This document shows, one piece after another, positions 1 to 9,373 of a stretch of 64,000 nt of DNA; positions within the stretch are counted from its first letter, which is position 1, and every line of letters starts with the position of its first letter. Source of the DNA: Desulfobaculum xiamenense (GTDB taxonomy: Bacteria; Desulfobacterota; Desulfovibrionia; Desulfovibrionales; Desulfovibrionaceae); contig NZ_JAATJA010000001.1 in NCBI RefSeq assembly GCF_011927665.1, forward strand, positions 291,019 to 355,018. Direction: 5' to 3'. The notes under the pieces were generated by a model. That model made no database searches, was not told the origin of the DNA, and saw only the letters and a program-made list of their open reading frames with translations. A program made the translations under genes and the position numbers.

Positions 1-498
1 CTGACGGCGCGTGCTACCGCCGGAGACGGGTACGATGGTCGCCCCCAGTTCCTCCGCGCCGTAGTGCACGCCAAGCCCGCCCGTGAACAGGCCGTAGCCG
101 TACGCATTGTGCACGATGTCCGCCGAGTTGGCTCCGGCGGCGACGAAGGAGCGCGCCATGAGGCTGGCCCAGGTGCGCACGTCGCGCCGGGTGTAGCCGA
201 CGACGGTGGCCTTGCCCGTGGTGCCGCTTGAGGAGTGGATGCGCACCACGTTTTCCCTCGGCACAGCAAACAGGCCGAAGGGATAGTTGTTCCGGAGATC
301 CTGCTTTTCGGTAAACGGTAGGTACTGGACGTCGGAAAGGCTACGGATGTCGGCGGGCTTTACGCCTTTCTCATCCAGTTTCTTGCGGTAGAAGGGAACG
401 TTGGCATAAACTCTTTCGACGAGGCTTTGAAGTCGCCTCAACTGGAGTTTTTCCAAGTCCTCTCGTGGCATTGTTTCCGTTTCGACATCGTACAGCAT
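1..498 (-). CDS. Phenylacetate-CoA ligase family protein (N-terminal part, runs off window)
   Basis: Adenylate-forming enzyme that would activate an aryl acid such as phenylacetate to its CoA thioester in the cytoplasm. The 166 visible residues start at an ATG preceded by a GAGGAG ribosome site and include the AMP/phosphate-binding loop [14 protein letters not shown] near residues 89-102, typical of PaaK. The N-terminal segment with [16 protein letters not shown] is also typical of the family. The C-terminal two thirds lie outside the window. In this bacterial group such genes are often paired with indolepyruvate ferredoxin oxidoreductase, but the neighbours are not visible, so the exact substrate is inference. 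Confidence 0.9.
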   Translation of the reverse strand, partial: MLYDVETETMPREDLEKLQLRRLQSLVERVYANVPFYRKKLDEKGVKPADIRSLSDVQYLPFTEKQDLRNNYPFGLFAVPRENVVRIHSSSGTTGKATVVGYTRRDVRTWASLMARSFVAAGANSADIVHNAYGYGLFTGGLGVHYGAEELGATIVPVSGGSTRRQ

Positions 499-993
499 TA
501 CCGAATCTCCTCTTCTTGTTGATCGTAACGTACCGTAAGCAGGATTGAACATGCCGCCCCGGCGGAAATGGCTCGGGCGCGGCGTATCGTCGGCGTGCAG
601 TTTTCGCCGTTTTGGCGCACAATACCCCGACGTACCGGCGACTCTGCACAATCTTGCGCTTGCGCGTCAACCCCTTTCGCGAAGATGGACGGCAGGTTTC
701 GCGGTGATTCGCTGGTTGGCGCATTCCGATGGCTACGGGCGGAAATGGTGCAAGGCGTGCGCAGACCGTGATTGCGGCCCGGTGTGAAATGCTTTATGTG
801 ATGTCGCGTCCGCGTCGTTTCGGCCGGGCCTGTGCGCACCGTCGCGCATCGTCGATGGACGTCTCGTCCGTGGCGGGGCAGGCTGGATGCGGGTGGACAC
901 AATATTTCGTGTGCAAGGCGCTTGCCTTCGGGAAGCGTCTGTCGGCGGGGGGAGCCTCGCTGGATGCGCGAGCAAAAGGAGCAACTGCAAGAC
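499..993. other. Intergenic region without a convincing gene
   Basis: This 495 bp spacer separates the divergent ligase and rsfS genes. It must hold both promoters. Several open frames of 60-90 codons occur on both strands, but they have no good ribosome site and Arg/Pro/Ala-biased shadow composition. An imperfect hairpin (GGCGCTT/AAGCGT) lies about 65 bp before rsfS. No RNA gene was recognised. Confidence 0.5.
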
Positions 994-1377
994 ATGAGTG
1001 AAACCGTAAAAAAGACCCCCGGCACCGTCGAGAAGATGAAGATCGTTGCCGAGTGGCTTGATGAGAAGAAGGGCCGTGACATCATGGCCATGAATGTGTC
1101 CGGACTGTGCAGCATCACCGAGGGACTGGTGGTTGTCAGCGCGGGCAGCGTGAAGCACGGTCAGGCCCTCGCCGACACCCTGCTGGACCGCTGCGGCGAG
1201 GTGCGCTGGGAGTACCTCGGCATGGAAGGTTACCAGTCCGGCGGATGGATTCTCGTCGATCTCAACGATGTGCTCGTGCACATCTTCCAGGAGGACAGCC
1301 GCACGTTCTACAACCTCGAAGGCCTGTGGGCCGAGGCCGAGCGCGTGGAGCTGGAGCTTCCCGAGCACGCGGACTAG
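994..1377 (+). CDS. rsfS: Ribosomal silencing factor RsfS
   Basis: RsfS/Iojap family protein that binds ribosomal protein L14 on the 50S subunit and blocks joining of the 30S subunit when nutrients are scarce. The predicted protein is 127 residues, usual for the family. It carries the core pattern GRDIMAMNVSGLCSITEG, then HGQALADTLLDRCG, a WILVDLNDVLVHIF strand and the terminal FYNLEGLW motif. The ATG at 994 is preceded by an AGGAG site. A longer frame to 832 is open but lacks family similarity. It lies 55 bp upstream of gpmI and is probably co-transcribed with it. Confidence 0.95.
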   Translation: MSETVKKTPGTVEKMKIVAEWLDEKKGRDIMAMNVSGLCSITEGLVVVSAGSVKHGQALADTLLDRCGEVRWEYLGMEGYQSGGWILVDLNDVLVHIFQEDSRTFYNLEGLWAEAERVELELPEHAD

Positions 1378-1432
1378 CCGATAGACTGCGAATCCGCGTC
1401 CGAACCGTCGGCATCACCGAAAGGAGCAAGCC

Positions 1433-2977
1433 ATGTCCGATTACACTCCCACACTTCTGCTCATCCTCGACGGCTGGGGCATTGCGCCCGCCGGAGAGGG
1501 CAACGCCGTCTGTCTGGCCGGTACGCCGACCCTCGACAGGCTGAAGAGCGAGTATCCATCGACGGCGCTCGACTGCTCGGGCAGGGCCGTGGGACTGCCG
1601 GACGGATTCATGGGCAACTCCGAGGTCGGACACATGAACATCGGCGCGGGGCGCGTCGTCTATCAGGACATGACCCGCATCGACATGTCCATCGAGGACG
1701 GAACGTTCGCCGAACGTCCCGCTCTGGTGGAGCTTCTCGCTTCCGCGAAGGCGACGGGCGGGCGTCTGCATCTGATGGGCCTGTTGTCCGACGGCGGCGT
1801 GCACAGCCACATCAATCATCTCTTTGCGCTCCTCGCAGCCGCCAAGGCCGCTGGCGTGGAGGTGATCGTGCACGCATTCATGGATGGCCGCGATACCGCT
1901 CCCGATAGCGGCGCGGGCTACATGGAGCGTTTGCTCGCTGAGATGGCGCGCATCGGGTGGGGCCGCGTGGCAACCATCACCGGGCGCTACTACGCCATGG
2001 ATCGCGACCGGCGCTTCGAGCGCAACGCCCTTGCCTACGCCGCCATGACCAGCGGCGAGGGCAAGCAGGTGACCGATCCGCTGGCCGCCGTGCGTGATGC
2101 CTACGCCGCCGGGGAGTTCGACGAGTTCATCAAGCCGCGCATCGTGGTCGGTCCGGACGGCGAGCCTGTCGGGACCATCGCGGATGGCGACGCCGTGTTC
2201 TTCTTCAACTTCCGTGCGGACCGCGCGCGCCAGATCGTGCGCACCCTGTTCGATGACGGATTCGCGGAGTTCGAGCGCGCGCGACGTCCCCGTCTGTGCG
2301 GTCTGGCGACCATGACTATGTACGAGGCGGCTTTTCCGCTGCCCGTTGCTTTTCCGCCCGTGCCGCTCACCGGCTGCATGGGGGAGGTCGTTTCGTCGCT
2401 GGGCCTTCGGCAGTTGCGCATCGCCGAAACCGAGAAATATGCGCATGTGACGTACTTTTTCAACTGCGGACGCGAGGAACCCTTCTCCGGAGAGGATCGA
2501 AAGCTCGTTCCCTCCCCGCGCGAGGTGGCCACCTACGACCAGAAGCCCGAGATGAGCGCCAACGAGGTGACCTCCGAGTTCGAGCGGCTGTGGAGCGAGG
2601 GCGGATACGATTTCGCCGTGCTCAATCTGGCCAATCTCGACATGGTGGGGCATACCGGCATCATTCCCGCCGCGTGCAAGGCCGTGAAGACCGTTGACGA
2701 GTGCGTGGCCCGCATCGTGCCCGCCGTGCTCGCCCGGGGCGGCAGGGTGCTTCTGACCGCCGACCACGGCAACGCCGAGGAGATGATCGACGCGTCCGGC
2801 GGTCCGCAGACCGCACACAGCAAGAATCAGGTTCCGCTCGTACTCATCGAGAATGGCGCTGCTAAGAGGCGGCTCGTTCCCGGTAGGCTTGGCGACATCG
2901 CGCCCACGATTCTGTCCCTGTGGGGGGTGACGCCGCCTGCGGAGATGACCGGGCGGACACTGGTGGAGGATTTTTAG
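1433..2977 (+). CDS. gpmI: 2,3-bisphosphoglycerate-independent phosphoglycerate mutase
   Basis: Interconverts 3-phosphoglycerate and 2-phosphoglycerate in glycolysis and gluconeogenesis, in the cytoplasm and with two Mn ions. The 514-residue length is typical. The N-terminal LLILDGWG metal-binding motif, the catalytic serine at about residue 63 in GNSEVGHMNIGAGR, the DGRDT loop and the C-terminal TADHGNAE metal motif are all present. An AAGGAG site precedes the ATG. The stop codon abuts the start of the next small gene, indicating translational coupling. Confidence 0.97.
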   Translation: MSDYTPTLLLILDGWGIAPAGEGNAVCLAGTPTLDRLKSEYPSTALDCSGRAVGLPDGFMGNSEVGHMNIGAGRVVYQDMTRIDMSIEDGTFAERPALVELLASAKATGGRLHLMGLLSDGGVHSHINHLFALLAAAKAAGVEVIVHAFMDGRDTAPDSGAGYMERLLAEMARIGWGRVATITGRYYAMDRDRRFERNALAYAAMTSGEGKQVTDPLAAVRDAYAAGEFDEFIKPRIVVGPDGEPVGTIADGDAVFFFNFRADRARQIVRTLFDDGFAEFERARRPRLCGLATMTMYEAAFPLPVAFPPVPLTGCMGEVVSSLGLRQLRIAETEKYAHVTYFFNCGREEPFSGEDRKLVPSPREVATYDQKPEMSANEVTSEFERLWSEGGYDFAVLNLANLDMVGHTGIIPAACKAVKTVDECVARIVPAVLARGGRVLLTADHGNAEEMIDASGGPQTAHSKNQVPLVLIENGAAKRRLVPGRLGDIAPTILSLWGVTPPAEMTGRTLVEDF

Positions 2978-3220
2978 GTGAGTGAACGGAACAGGCCGAT
3001 CGATCCGGTCGGCCCCAATGGCGTGGAGTTGGTCTTTTTCTATCCTTGCCCGCACTGTGGGCACAGCGTGCCGCTGGTCGCACCCGTCCAGCCCGCAACC
3101 GTGCGCTGTGACGCTTGCTCGCGGCGTTTTCCCATCATCCCCGTCGACGAGCGCGCCCAGCGCTATTTCAAGGTCGTCACCAACAACGGTCGGGCGTGCA
3201 TCGACCCCGATTTCGCGTAG
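2978..3220 (+). CDS. Small zinc-ribbon-like protein of unknown function
   Basis: An 80-residue protein starting with GTG directly after the gpmI stop codon. It has two CxxC knuckles, CPHC at residues 24-27 and CDAC at residues 44-47, spaced as in a small zinc ribbon. There is no signal peptide or membrane segment. Coupling to gpmI suggests co-expression, but nothing in the sequence ties it to glycolysis. No function is assigned. Confidence 0.8.
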   Translation: MSERNRPIDPVGPNGVELVFFYPCPHCGHSVPLVAPVQPATVRCDACSRRFPIIPVDERAQRYFKVVTNNGRACIDPDFA

Positions 3221-3240
3221 CTTCAGAAACAGAAGAATAT

Positions 3241-4236
3241 ATGTCCGATATGCTTTGGCTTGCCCACTCGGGAGCGACACTCCCGAGTGTGCGTTTTCGT
3301 GTGCTGCCGTTTGTGGCCGATGCGCGGGAGCGCGGTATCGACGCGGATTGGGTTCGCCTGCCCAAGACCGCCATCGCTCGCATGGCACTGCTTTTCCGCC
3401 TGCCGCGCGTGAAGACGCTTGTGGTTCAGAAGGCTCTGCTTTCGCCGCTGTTCGTCCGTCTGCTCCGTAGTCGGTGCGAGCGCTTGGTCTTCGATTTCGA
3501 CGACGCCTTGTGGACCCGTCACCCGAATCAGGGCGCGAGGGATGCCTCCGCCGACGCCAAGGCGCTTCGACGGCTTGAGCGCATGTGCTCCGCCGTGGAC
3601 CTCGTCATCGCGGGGAACTCCTTCCTTGCCGAGAAGGTGCGCCATGTGTCGCGCAAGCAGCTTGTCCTGCCCACGCCCCTCGACACGGATGCGTATGCCC
3701 CTCCCGCCGATGCCCATGTCCGGCCGGGTCAGCCCGTGGTCGGCTGGATGGGCACGTCCTGCAACCATTTCTTTCTGCCGGAGATATTCGACAGTCTGGA
3801 GTCCGTGGCCGACGCCGTGCGTGTCTACGTGGTTTCGGACAGGGAATACGCCCTGCCCGAGGTCTTCGACGGCATTTTTGATTTCTGGGATTCCGAGCGG
3901 GAGGTGGGACAGCTTCAGGCCATGGACATCGGCCTCATGCCCTTGACCGACGATGAGTACACGCGCGGCAAATGCGGGTTCAAGCTCCTGCAGTACATGG
4001 CCTGCGGGGTCGTGCCCGTGGCTTCGGACGTTGGCTTCAATCGGGAGATCATCACCCATGGCCGGGACGGCTTCCTTGCTCAGACCCCGCGCGATTTCGC
4101 CGAGTATGTGGGGCTTCTCGCCCGCGAGCATGACCTGCGTGCCGAAATGGCGCGTCATGCCCGCGAGACCGTGGTGGCGCGTTTCGGTCTTTCCGCAGCG
4201 GCCGAGAGGCTGTGGCGCGAACTGGAACTGATTTAG
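3241..4236 (+). CDS. Glycosyltransferase, GT4-like (GT-B fold)
   Basis: A 331-residue glycosyltransferase. The C-terminal half carries a typical GT4-like region: VVGWMGT, then GLMPLTDDEYTRGKCGFKLLQY (in part), ACGVVPVASDVGFNREII, which contains the nucleotide-sugar-binding area, and a terminal helix. The N-terminal half begins with a GATLPSVRFRVLPF segment often seen in this subgroup. The ATG at 3241 was chosen because family similarity starts there; upstream is only a weak AGAAGAA site. It sits in the gpmI transcription direction and ends at a strong terminator. Sugar donor and acceptor are unknown; it probably acts in surface glycan synthesis with the minus-strand cluster next door. Confidence 0.85.
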   Translation: MSDMLWLAHSGATLPSVRFRVLPFVADARERGIDADWVRLPKTAIARMALLFRLPRVKTLVVQKALLSPLFVRLLRSRCERLVFDFDDALWTRHPNQGARDASADAKALRRLERMCSAVDLVIAGNSFLAEKVRHVSRKQLVLPTPLDTDAYAPPADAHVRPGQPVVGWMGTSCNHFFLPEIFDSLESVADAVRVYVVSDREYALPEVFDGIFDFWDSEREVGQLQAMDIGLMPLTDDEYTRGKCGFKLLQYMACGVVPVASDVGFNREIITHGRDGFLAQTPRDFAEYVGLLAREHDLRAEMARHARETVVARFGLSAAAERLWRELELI

Positions 4237-4265
4237 CCCAGCGTTTTTGGATATCATGCATGAAG

Positions 4266-4298
4266 AAGGGCCGCTCTCCTTGGGAGGGCGGCCCTTTT
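4266..4298. terminator. Bidirectional Rho-independent terminator
   Basis: Nine-base-pair stem AAGGGCCGC/GCGGCCCTT followed by TTTT. It lies between the converging glycosyltransferase genes and is able to serve both strands. Confidence 0.85.
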
Positions 4299-4316
4299 GT
4301 CGTTTTCGATGGTCGG

Positions 4317-5390
4317 TCAGGCGATGCCGTCGAAGCCACGGCGGCGCAGCAGGCGGTCGTAGACCTCGATGCTGCGCTCCACCTTGCGGTCGATGGTGAA
4401 TTCGGCGGCATGGCGCAGACTGGCGCGCCCCCACTGCTCGCGGGCATGCGTGTCCTCGCAGATGCGGCGGATGGCCCCGGTCAGCGGCTCCACGCGCTTG
4501 GGCGGCACCAGCAGACCGTTGTCGGTCACGATTTCCGGCACGCCGCCGACGGTGGTGGCAATGATCGGCAGGCCGAATCCGAAGGCCTCGATGAGCACGT
4601 TGGGCAGGCTTTCGGAGAGTGAGGGCAGGATGAAGGCGTCGAAGGTCTGGAGATAGTCCGCCACGTTTTCGACGCGTCCCGGGAAGTGGACCCGGCCATT
4701 CAGGCCGAGACCTGCGCGGGTGTTGGCCCAGATGTTCTCGTTGGCGCCGACGGCCACGAGGTGCGCGTCCACGCCGGAGGCGGCGAAGGCTTTCAGCAGA
4801 TAGTCCACGCCCTTGACCGGCTTGTTGCCGGCCACCGTTCCGAGCACCGGCACGCCATCGGGGATGCCGAGAGCCTGTCGCATGTCCGCAGGGGACATGG
4901 TGGGCGTGGTCCGGGTGTCAGGAATGCCGTTGTAGATCACTTCGATCTTGCGGCTGGGGCAGCCCACGGTTCGCAGCACGCGGCCACAGGCGCTGGAATT
5001 CACGACGAAGCAGTCCATGCCCGGCGACCAGTAGGGCAGCGGATTGTGGGGGCGATAGACGACGCCGCGATACCCCACGCAGACCGCGCCGCGTTTGCGC
5101 CATGTGATGCTCCACCATGCCAGCCGCTTGTTGGCCTTGTTGTGGAAGGCGTGGACGATGCACGGTTCGCCGGGAGCTGGCAGGGCCGATTCGACGCACT
5201 GCCGCCATTCGTTTCGTTCGGCGGGAAGGTGCTGCCAGTCGATTCCGGCGTCGAGCCCAGTGATTTGTGCGTCGTGCGGGACGAAGAAGGTCAGGCTGTG
5301 CCCACGGGCGATGAGTCCGCTGGCAAGGTACATGGCCTGTCGTGTTCCGCCCGAGAGGTTCGAGCTTGAGGTAATGAAGATGAAGCGCAC
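4317..5390 (-). CDS. Glycosyltransferase family 4 protein
   Basis: A 357-residue GT-B enzyme. The N-terminal acceptor domain starts with a Rossmann strand and the glycine-rich loop SSSNLSGGTRQAMYLA. The C-terminal donor domain has VIYNGIP, LGTVAGNKPVKGVDYLLKA, and the GT4 signature LPSLSESLPNVLIEAFGFG (E-x7-E) followed by PIIATTVGGVPEIV. Such enzymes transfer a nucleotide-activated sugar in LPS core or surface glycan assembly at the inner membrane. It is the last gene of a minus-strand cluster, 3 bp after the GT9 gene. Substrate unknown. Confidence 0.9.
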   Translation of the reverse strand: MRFIFITSSSNLSGGTRQAMYLASGLIARGHSLTFFVPHDAQITGLDAGIDWQHLPAERNEWRQCVESALPAPGEPCIVHAFHNKANKRLAWWSITWRKRGAVCVGYRGVVYRPHNPLPYWSPGMDCFVVNSSACGRVLRTVGCPSRKIEVIYNGIPDTRTTPTMSPADMRQALGIPDGVPVLGTVAGNKPVKGVDYLLKAFAASGVDAHLVAVGANENIWANTRAGLGLNGRVHFPGRVENVADYLQTFDAFILPSLSESLPNVLIEAFGFGLPIIATTVGGVPEIVTDNGLLVPPKRVEPLTGAIRRICEDTHAREQWGRASLRHAAEFTIDRKVERSIEVYDRLLRRRGFDGIA

Positions 5391-5393
5391 GGA

Positions 5394-6485
5394 TCAGGCC
5401 TCCCTGTCGTAGCGGGCCACGCGCTCCATGAATTCGGGCAGGAGGCGTTCGGGCGTAAGGTTGCGCAGGCAGCGGATGTCGCCGAGGCGGCAGGCGTTGT
5501 CGTTGCAGGGCTGACAGTCGAGACCCAGTGAGAAGTGCTCGTGTTCCGGCGCGGGGAAGGTCCATGCGCTGCTGGTCGAACCGAGCACGGTGAAGGTCGG
5601 CGTGCCCACGGCCACGGCAATGTGGCGCGGTGCCGAGCAGTTGCCGAAATGCATGTTGGCCCGCGCGATGAGCGTCGACATCTCGCGAATGGAGAACAGG
5701 CGCTTGGGCACGATGACAGCGGGGGAGTTTGCCGCCTGCTCGACCTTCTGGACTTCTTCCTCTTCGCCTGGCCCGTGGAAGACGAGGAATTTGATTCTCG
5801 GGTTGGCCTCGGCGGCCATGGCGGCGAGGCGTCCGTAGTACTCTGCGGGCCAGCAACGCGTTTCGCGGCGGTGGGTCGGGTCCACGGTGACGAGGAAGTC
5901 GTGGCGGCCAATGCCCAGTTCGTAGAGGGTGGCGTCCGCCTGCGCCCGTTCCTCGGTGGTGAAGCGCATGCTCGGACGTTCGCCGTTCCATTCGATGCCC
6001 AGCGGGCGCAGCACGCTGGCCTTGGCCTTGGCCGCGTACCCGTTGATCATCTTGCACCAGTGCGTGTAGAACGGGCGGTTGTACCACGGGGGAGTGAAGG
6101 ACAGGCGAATCTGCCGCTCCGAGTAGGGCTTGAAGAATCTCGCCAGCGCCACGACGTTGCGGATGCGCGGAAGCTGCTGAAAATCGACGATGATGTCGAA
6201 GCGCTGCTGCACGACGCGTAGGTAGAACCGGAACTGGGTGAAGATGTTGCGGTGGGCGTTGCGGTCGATGAGCCACAGCTTGTCCACGTCCGGATTCTGG
6301 GCCAGCACCGCTTCGTTGACCTTCATGGTCAGCACGTGGATCTGTGCGTCTGGGAAGCGCTTGCGCAAAAGCGAAATGGACGGCGTGGTCAGCACCACGT
6401 CGCCGATCTGGCGGAGCTGGCAGACGAGAATCCGGCGCACCGATGCGGGATCGATATCGATGGTGGGGCAGGGTGCTGCGTTCAT
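5394..6485 (-). CDS. ADP-heptose:LPS heptosyltransferase-like protein (GT9)
   Basis: A 363-residue GT9 family protein, the class that adds L-glycero-D-manno-heptose to the LPS inner core. Visible hallmarks are the N-terminal ILVCQLRQIGDVVLTTP motif, a central VTVDPTHRRETRCWPAEYY segment, and a C-terminal FGNCSAPRHIAVAVGTPTFTVLG donor loop. The Cys-containing LDCQPCNDNACRLGDIRCL tail is also frequent in this family. The start at 6485 overlaps the preceding gene by 4 bp and has an AGAGG site; the frame extends further upstream without support. It belongs to the LPS cluster. Confidence 0.88.
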   Translation of the reverse strand: MNAAPCPTIDIDPASVRRILVCQLRQIGDVVLTTPSISLLRKRFPDAQIHVLTMKVNEAVLAQNPDVDKLWLIDRNAHRNIFTQFRFYLRVVQQRFDIIVDFQQLPRIRNVVALARFFKPYSERQIRLSFTPPWYNRPFYTHWCKMINGYAAKAKASVLRPLGIEWNGERPSMRFTTEERAQADATLYELGIGRHDFLVTVDPTHRRETRCWPAEYYGRLAAMAAEANPRIKFLVFHGPGEEEEVQKVEQAANSPAVIVPKRLFSIREMSTLIARANMHFGNCSAPRHIAVAVGTPTFTVLGSTSSAWTFPAPEHEHFSLGLDCQPCNDNACRLGDIRCLRNLTPERLLPEFMERVARYDREA

Positions 6486-7555
6486 CGTCCGGCGACCTCT
6501 TTCATGAATTCGAGGAATTGTTCGGCGCGTCGGTCGAGGCTGTGCTCGCGGCTGAACCATTCCCAGACGCGGGTGCGCAGGTCGAACATGTATTCGTTGT
6601 CGAGCGCGAGCACGGCTTCAAGGCCGCGAACGAGGTTTTCCGGCCCCGGTGCGGGGTCGAGGAGCGTCGAGTCCAGCGGATGGATGTCGTTTGGCCATGC
6701 CTCGGGGATGCCGCCGACCCTGCGCGCCACCGGGACGAGACCTTCGGCCATGGCTTCGAGCAGGGTGTTGGGCAGGCCTTCGGAGGTCGAGGGCAGGACG
6801 AAGATGTCCGCCTGACGCAGCACGCGGCGCACGTCGCGCACGAAACCGTGCCACGTCACGCAGTCCGCGATGCCGAGAGACTCGGCAAGGCGCTTGAGGT
6901 TGCGTTCCTCACTGCCGGTTCCCGCGATGTGGAGATGAAATGCGTGGCCCTTGTCGCGCAGGATTTTCAGCGCCTGCAGGAGGTCCGCGTGTCCCTTGTC
7001 GGGATTGAGCTGGCTGGTGACGGCCAGTTGACGCGGCTTGCGCACCACGGAGGGCGCTTCTGGCGCGGGGACCTTTCCGGTGGGGATGACGGTGATTTCG
7101 CTCTCGCGCAGGAAGGACATGCCCGAGGCGAGGCGTCTGCGCATGTCCTCACAGGGCACGAGCACGCGCGGACCGATGAACCGGTGGGTGTTTCGCACCT
7201 TTGGTGTGTCGCGCATGTCGCCGGGCAGGCCCACGCGGTGTACCACGGGAATGCCCGCCAGCCGTGCGGCCACGCCTGCGGTGCGCAGATCCTTGCCGAT
7301 GTTCACAACCACGACATCCGTGGCGTTTTGCCGGAAGAAGCGCATGAAGCGCCAGATGGAAAGCGGGTTGTAGTCGAATCCGAACACGAAGTGTCGGGCG
7401 TCGAGCCCGGCTTCGCGTGCCTTGTCCAGAAAGGGGCCTCTGCGGCAGAATATTGTTGTCGTATGACCCATGGCGTTGAGGCGCGAGGCAAGGTCGAGAG
7501 TCCAGGCCTTGACGCCGCCGAAACGCCGGGTGGCGTTGACGAATACGATGTTCAT
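6482..7555 (-). CDS. Glycosyltransferase family 4 protein
   Basis: A 357-residue GT4 enzyme. It begins NIVFVNATRRFGGVKAWTLDLA (in part), has ITVIPTG and a strand-rich middle, and ends with the donor-binding signature LPSTSEGLPNTLLEAMAEG followed by VPVARRVGGIPE. The frame stays open upstream to 8506, antisense to the transporter gene, but similarity starts at the ATG at 7555. The ribosome site is weak. The stop overlaps the GT9 start by 4 bp, so the two are translationally coupled. Probable LPS or exopolysaccharide role; substrate unknown. Confidence 0.88.
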   Translation of the reverse strand: MNIVFVNATRRFGGVKAWTLDLASRLNAMGHTTTIFCRRGPFLDKAREAGLDARHFVFGFDYNPLSIWRFMRFFRQNATDVVVVNIGKDLRTAGVAARLAGIPVVHRVGLPGDMRDTPKVRNTHRFIGPRVLVPCEDMRRRLASGMSFLRESEITVIPTGKVPAPEAPSVVRKPRQLAVTSQLNPDKGHADLLQALKILRDKGHAFHLHIAGTGSEERNLKRLAESLGIADCVTWHGFVRDVRRVLRQADIFVLPSTSEGLPNTLLEAMAEGLVPVARRVGGIPEAWPNDIHPLDSTLLDPAPGPENLVRGLEAVLALDNEYMFDLRTRVWEWFSREHSLDRRAEQFLEFMKEVAGR

Positions 7556-7662
7556 TCGAGTAGTGGGATGTAGCCTTGAAGGTTTCGGTTGTTTGGTCCC
7601 GGCCTTGGTATCAGAAAGGTCGGCCATGGACAACGCCGGTTTTGCTCCTCCGCTCGGTGCGG

Positions 7663-8556
7663 TTAGCGCTTGCGCGTTCCCTTGGGTGTCCATTGTGAGA
7701 GGGCGATGCCCGCCATGATGAACCCCAGCCCGGAAATTGTCGATGGAAGGATGTCCTCTCCCACGAGAAAGTGGATGAACACGAGCGAAAGAAAGGGCGA
7801 GATGAAGATGAGATTGCCGATCTTCGCCGTGGAGTCCGAGAGCTTGAGCGCCTTGAGCCACAGCACGAAGGTGACGCCCATCTCGAAGACGCCCACGTAG
7901 GCCGCGGCGGCGATGCCGCGGATGTCGGTGACGACGGGAGTGCTGAAGGCGATGGTGGCGATGGTCACATAGCAGGTGCCGAACAGGAAGTTGGCCGCTA
8001 GCCCCGCCACCGGGGGGCGCGTGTCCCGCGTGTTGAGTATCCAGTACAGTGCCCAGATTACGGTGCTTCCCAGCGCCAGCGCCACGCCTTGCGGGTTGGA
8101 GAAGGCGAGGCCGTCCAGTCTGCCGTGGGTCGAGATGACGAGCACGCCCGCATAGCTGACGAGAATGGCGGCGAAGTCCTTCAGCCCGAGGCGCTGGCCC
8201 AGAAGCGGCACGGACAGGAGCGCCAGCGTGACGGCCCAGGTGTAGTTGAGCGGCTGGGCCTCCTGCGCCGGGAGCAGGGCGTAGGCCTTGAACAGGATGA
8301 CGTAGTACAGGAAGGGATTCATGGCCCCGTAGAGCGCGGAGGTCATCCACTGCCGCCATGTGAAGGCTTGGAGCGTACCCAGCCCGCCCGAGGCAGCCAG
8401 GAGGCTTAGGAGCGTGGCCGTGGAGAATAGGCTGGCGAGGAACAGGAGCTGGAGATGGTCCAGATGGCGAAGCGATATTTTGAAAGCGGAGGCCACGGTG
8501 CTCCACAAGAGCACCGTGGCCAGTCCGTAGCAGTAGGCAATCTTCTGCCGGTGCAT
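7663..8556 (-). CDS. DMT superfamily transporter (EamA domains)
   Basis: A 297-residue inner-membrane protein with about ten hydrophobic helices arranged as two EamA repeats. The second repeat starts near the TVIWALYWILNTRD segment. A short basic tail follows. Family members export or exchange amino acids, nucleotides or sugars; the cargo cannot be read from sequence. It lies between the LPS glycosyltransferases and the LOG-family gene on the same strand, 10 bp from the latter. Confidence 0.88.
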   Translation of the reverse strand: MHRQKIAYCYGLATVLLWSTVASAFKISLRHLDHLQLLFLASLFSTATLLSLLAASGGLGTLQAFTWRQWMTSALYGAMNPFLYYVILFKAYALLPAQEAQPLNYTWAVTLALLSVPLLGQRLGLKDFAAILVSYAGVLVISTHGRLDGLAFSNPQGVALALGSTVIWALYWILNTRDTRPPVAGLAANFLFGTCYVTIATIAFSTPVVTDIRGIAAAAYVGVFEMGVTFVLWLKALKLSDSTAKIGNLIFISPFLSLVFIHFLVGEDILPSTISGLGFIMAGIALSQWTPKGTRKR

Positions 8557-8566
8557 TCCGGCGGTC

Positions 8567-9223
8567 CTAGATGACGACGTGTTGGCGGATGAAGCTCACC
8601 ACCTCGTCCGGGGTATCGCAGATGGTCATGAGGTCCAGATCCTTCTCCTTGGCGAAGCCGCCTGCGATGAGGCTCCCCTTGAACCAGTCGAAGAGTCCGT
8701 TCCAGTAGTCGGACTTGTAGAGTACGATGGGGAAACGCTTGATGCGCTGGGTTTGAATGAGCACCAGCGCCTCGGAAAGCTCGTCCAGCGTTCCGAATCC
8801 GCCGGGCATGGCCACGTAGGCCGTGGCGTATTTGATGAACATGAGCTTGCGCACGAAGAAATAGCGGAAGTCGACGCGTGTGGTGCAGAAGGGGTTCGGG
8901 TCCTGCTCCATGGGGAGTTCGATATGCAGACCCACGGAAACGCCGCCTGCTTCTTTCGCGCCCTTGTTGGCGGCTTCCATGAGGCCGGGACCGCCGCCGG
9001 AGATGATGCTGTATCCTTCGCGGGCGAGCTTGCCGGCGAGTTCTTCGGTTTCGGTGTAGATGGCATCGCCGGGCTTCACGCGTGCCGAGCCGAAGATGGA
9101 AACGCCGTTTTTGATTTCGCTCATTGTGTCGAAGCCGTCCACGATCTCGGCCATAATGCGGAACAGGCGCCACGATTCGCGCATGGAAAGTTCGTCGATG
9201 AGAAATTGTCTGTGATCGGTCAC
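8567..9223 (-). CDS. LOG family (TIGR00730-type) Rossmann protein
   Basis: A 218-residue protein with the LOG/lysine-decarboxylase-like fold. It has the nucleotide-binding GGGPGLMEAANKGA motif and the catalytic PGGFGTLDELSE motif (PGGxGTxxE). Family members hydrolyse nucleoside 5'-monophosphates to base plus ribose phosphate, including cytokinin activation in some organisms. The start is GTG at 9223, placed 5 bp after GAAGGAG. An upstream reading frame of several hundred codons is only antisense to the next gene. Physiological substrate is inferred, not shown. Confidence 0.9.
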   Translation of the reverse strand: MTDHRQFLIDELSMRESWRLFRIMAEIVDGFDTMSEIKNGVSIFGSARVKPGDAIYTETEELAGKLAREGYSIISGGGPGLMEAANKGAKEAGGVSVGLHIELPMEQDPNPFCTTRVDFRYFFVRKLMFIKYATAYVAMPGGFGTLDELSEALVLIQTQRIKRFPIVLYKSDYWNGLFDWFKGSLIAGGFAKEKDLDLMTICDTPDEVVSFIRQHVVI

Positions 9224-9373
9224 GATAACTCCTTCGATGGTCCGTTCTTTACATGACGGGATGCCGTCGGGTATGTGGAAGGTCCGTTTGAAAATGTGGA
9301 TATATCGTTTCTGCCCGTTTTGAAACAATAAAATCCATTCCGTCCCGGGTGGGACGGGGTGCGGGGAGTACGC

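Noticed and set aside
1262-3388. 708-codon open frame on the minus strand opposite gpmI
   Set aside because: It is antisense to a certain gpmI gene, with no family similarity and shadow-like composition caused by high GC.
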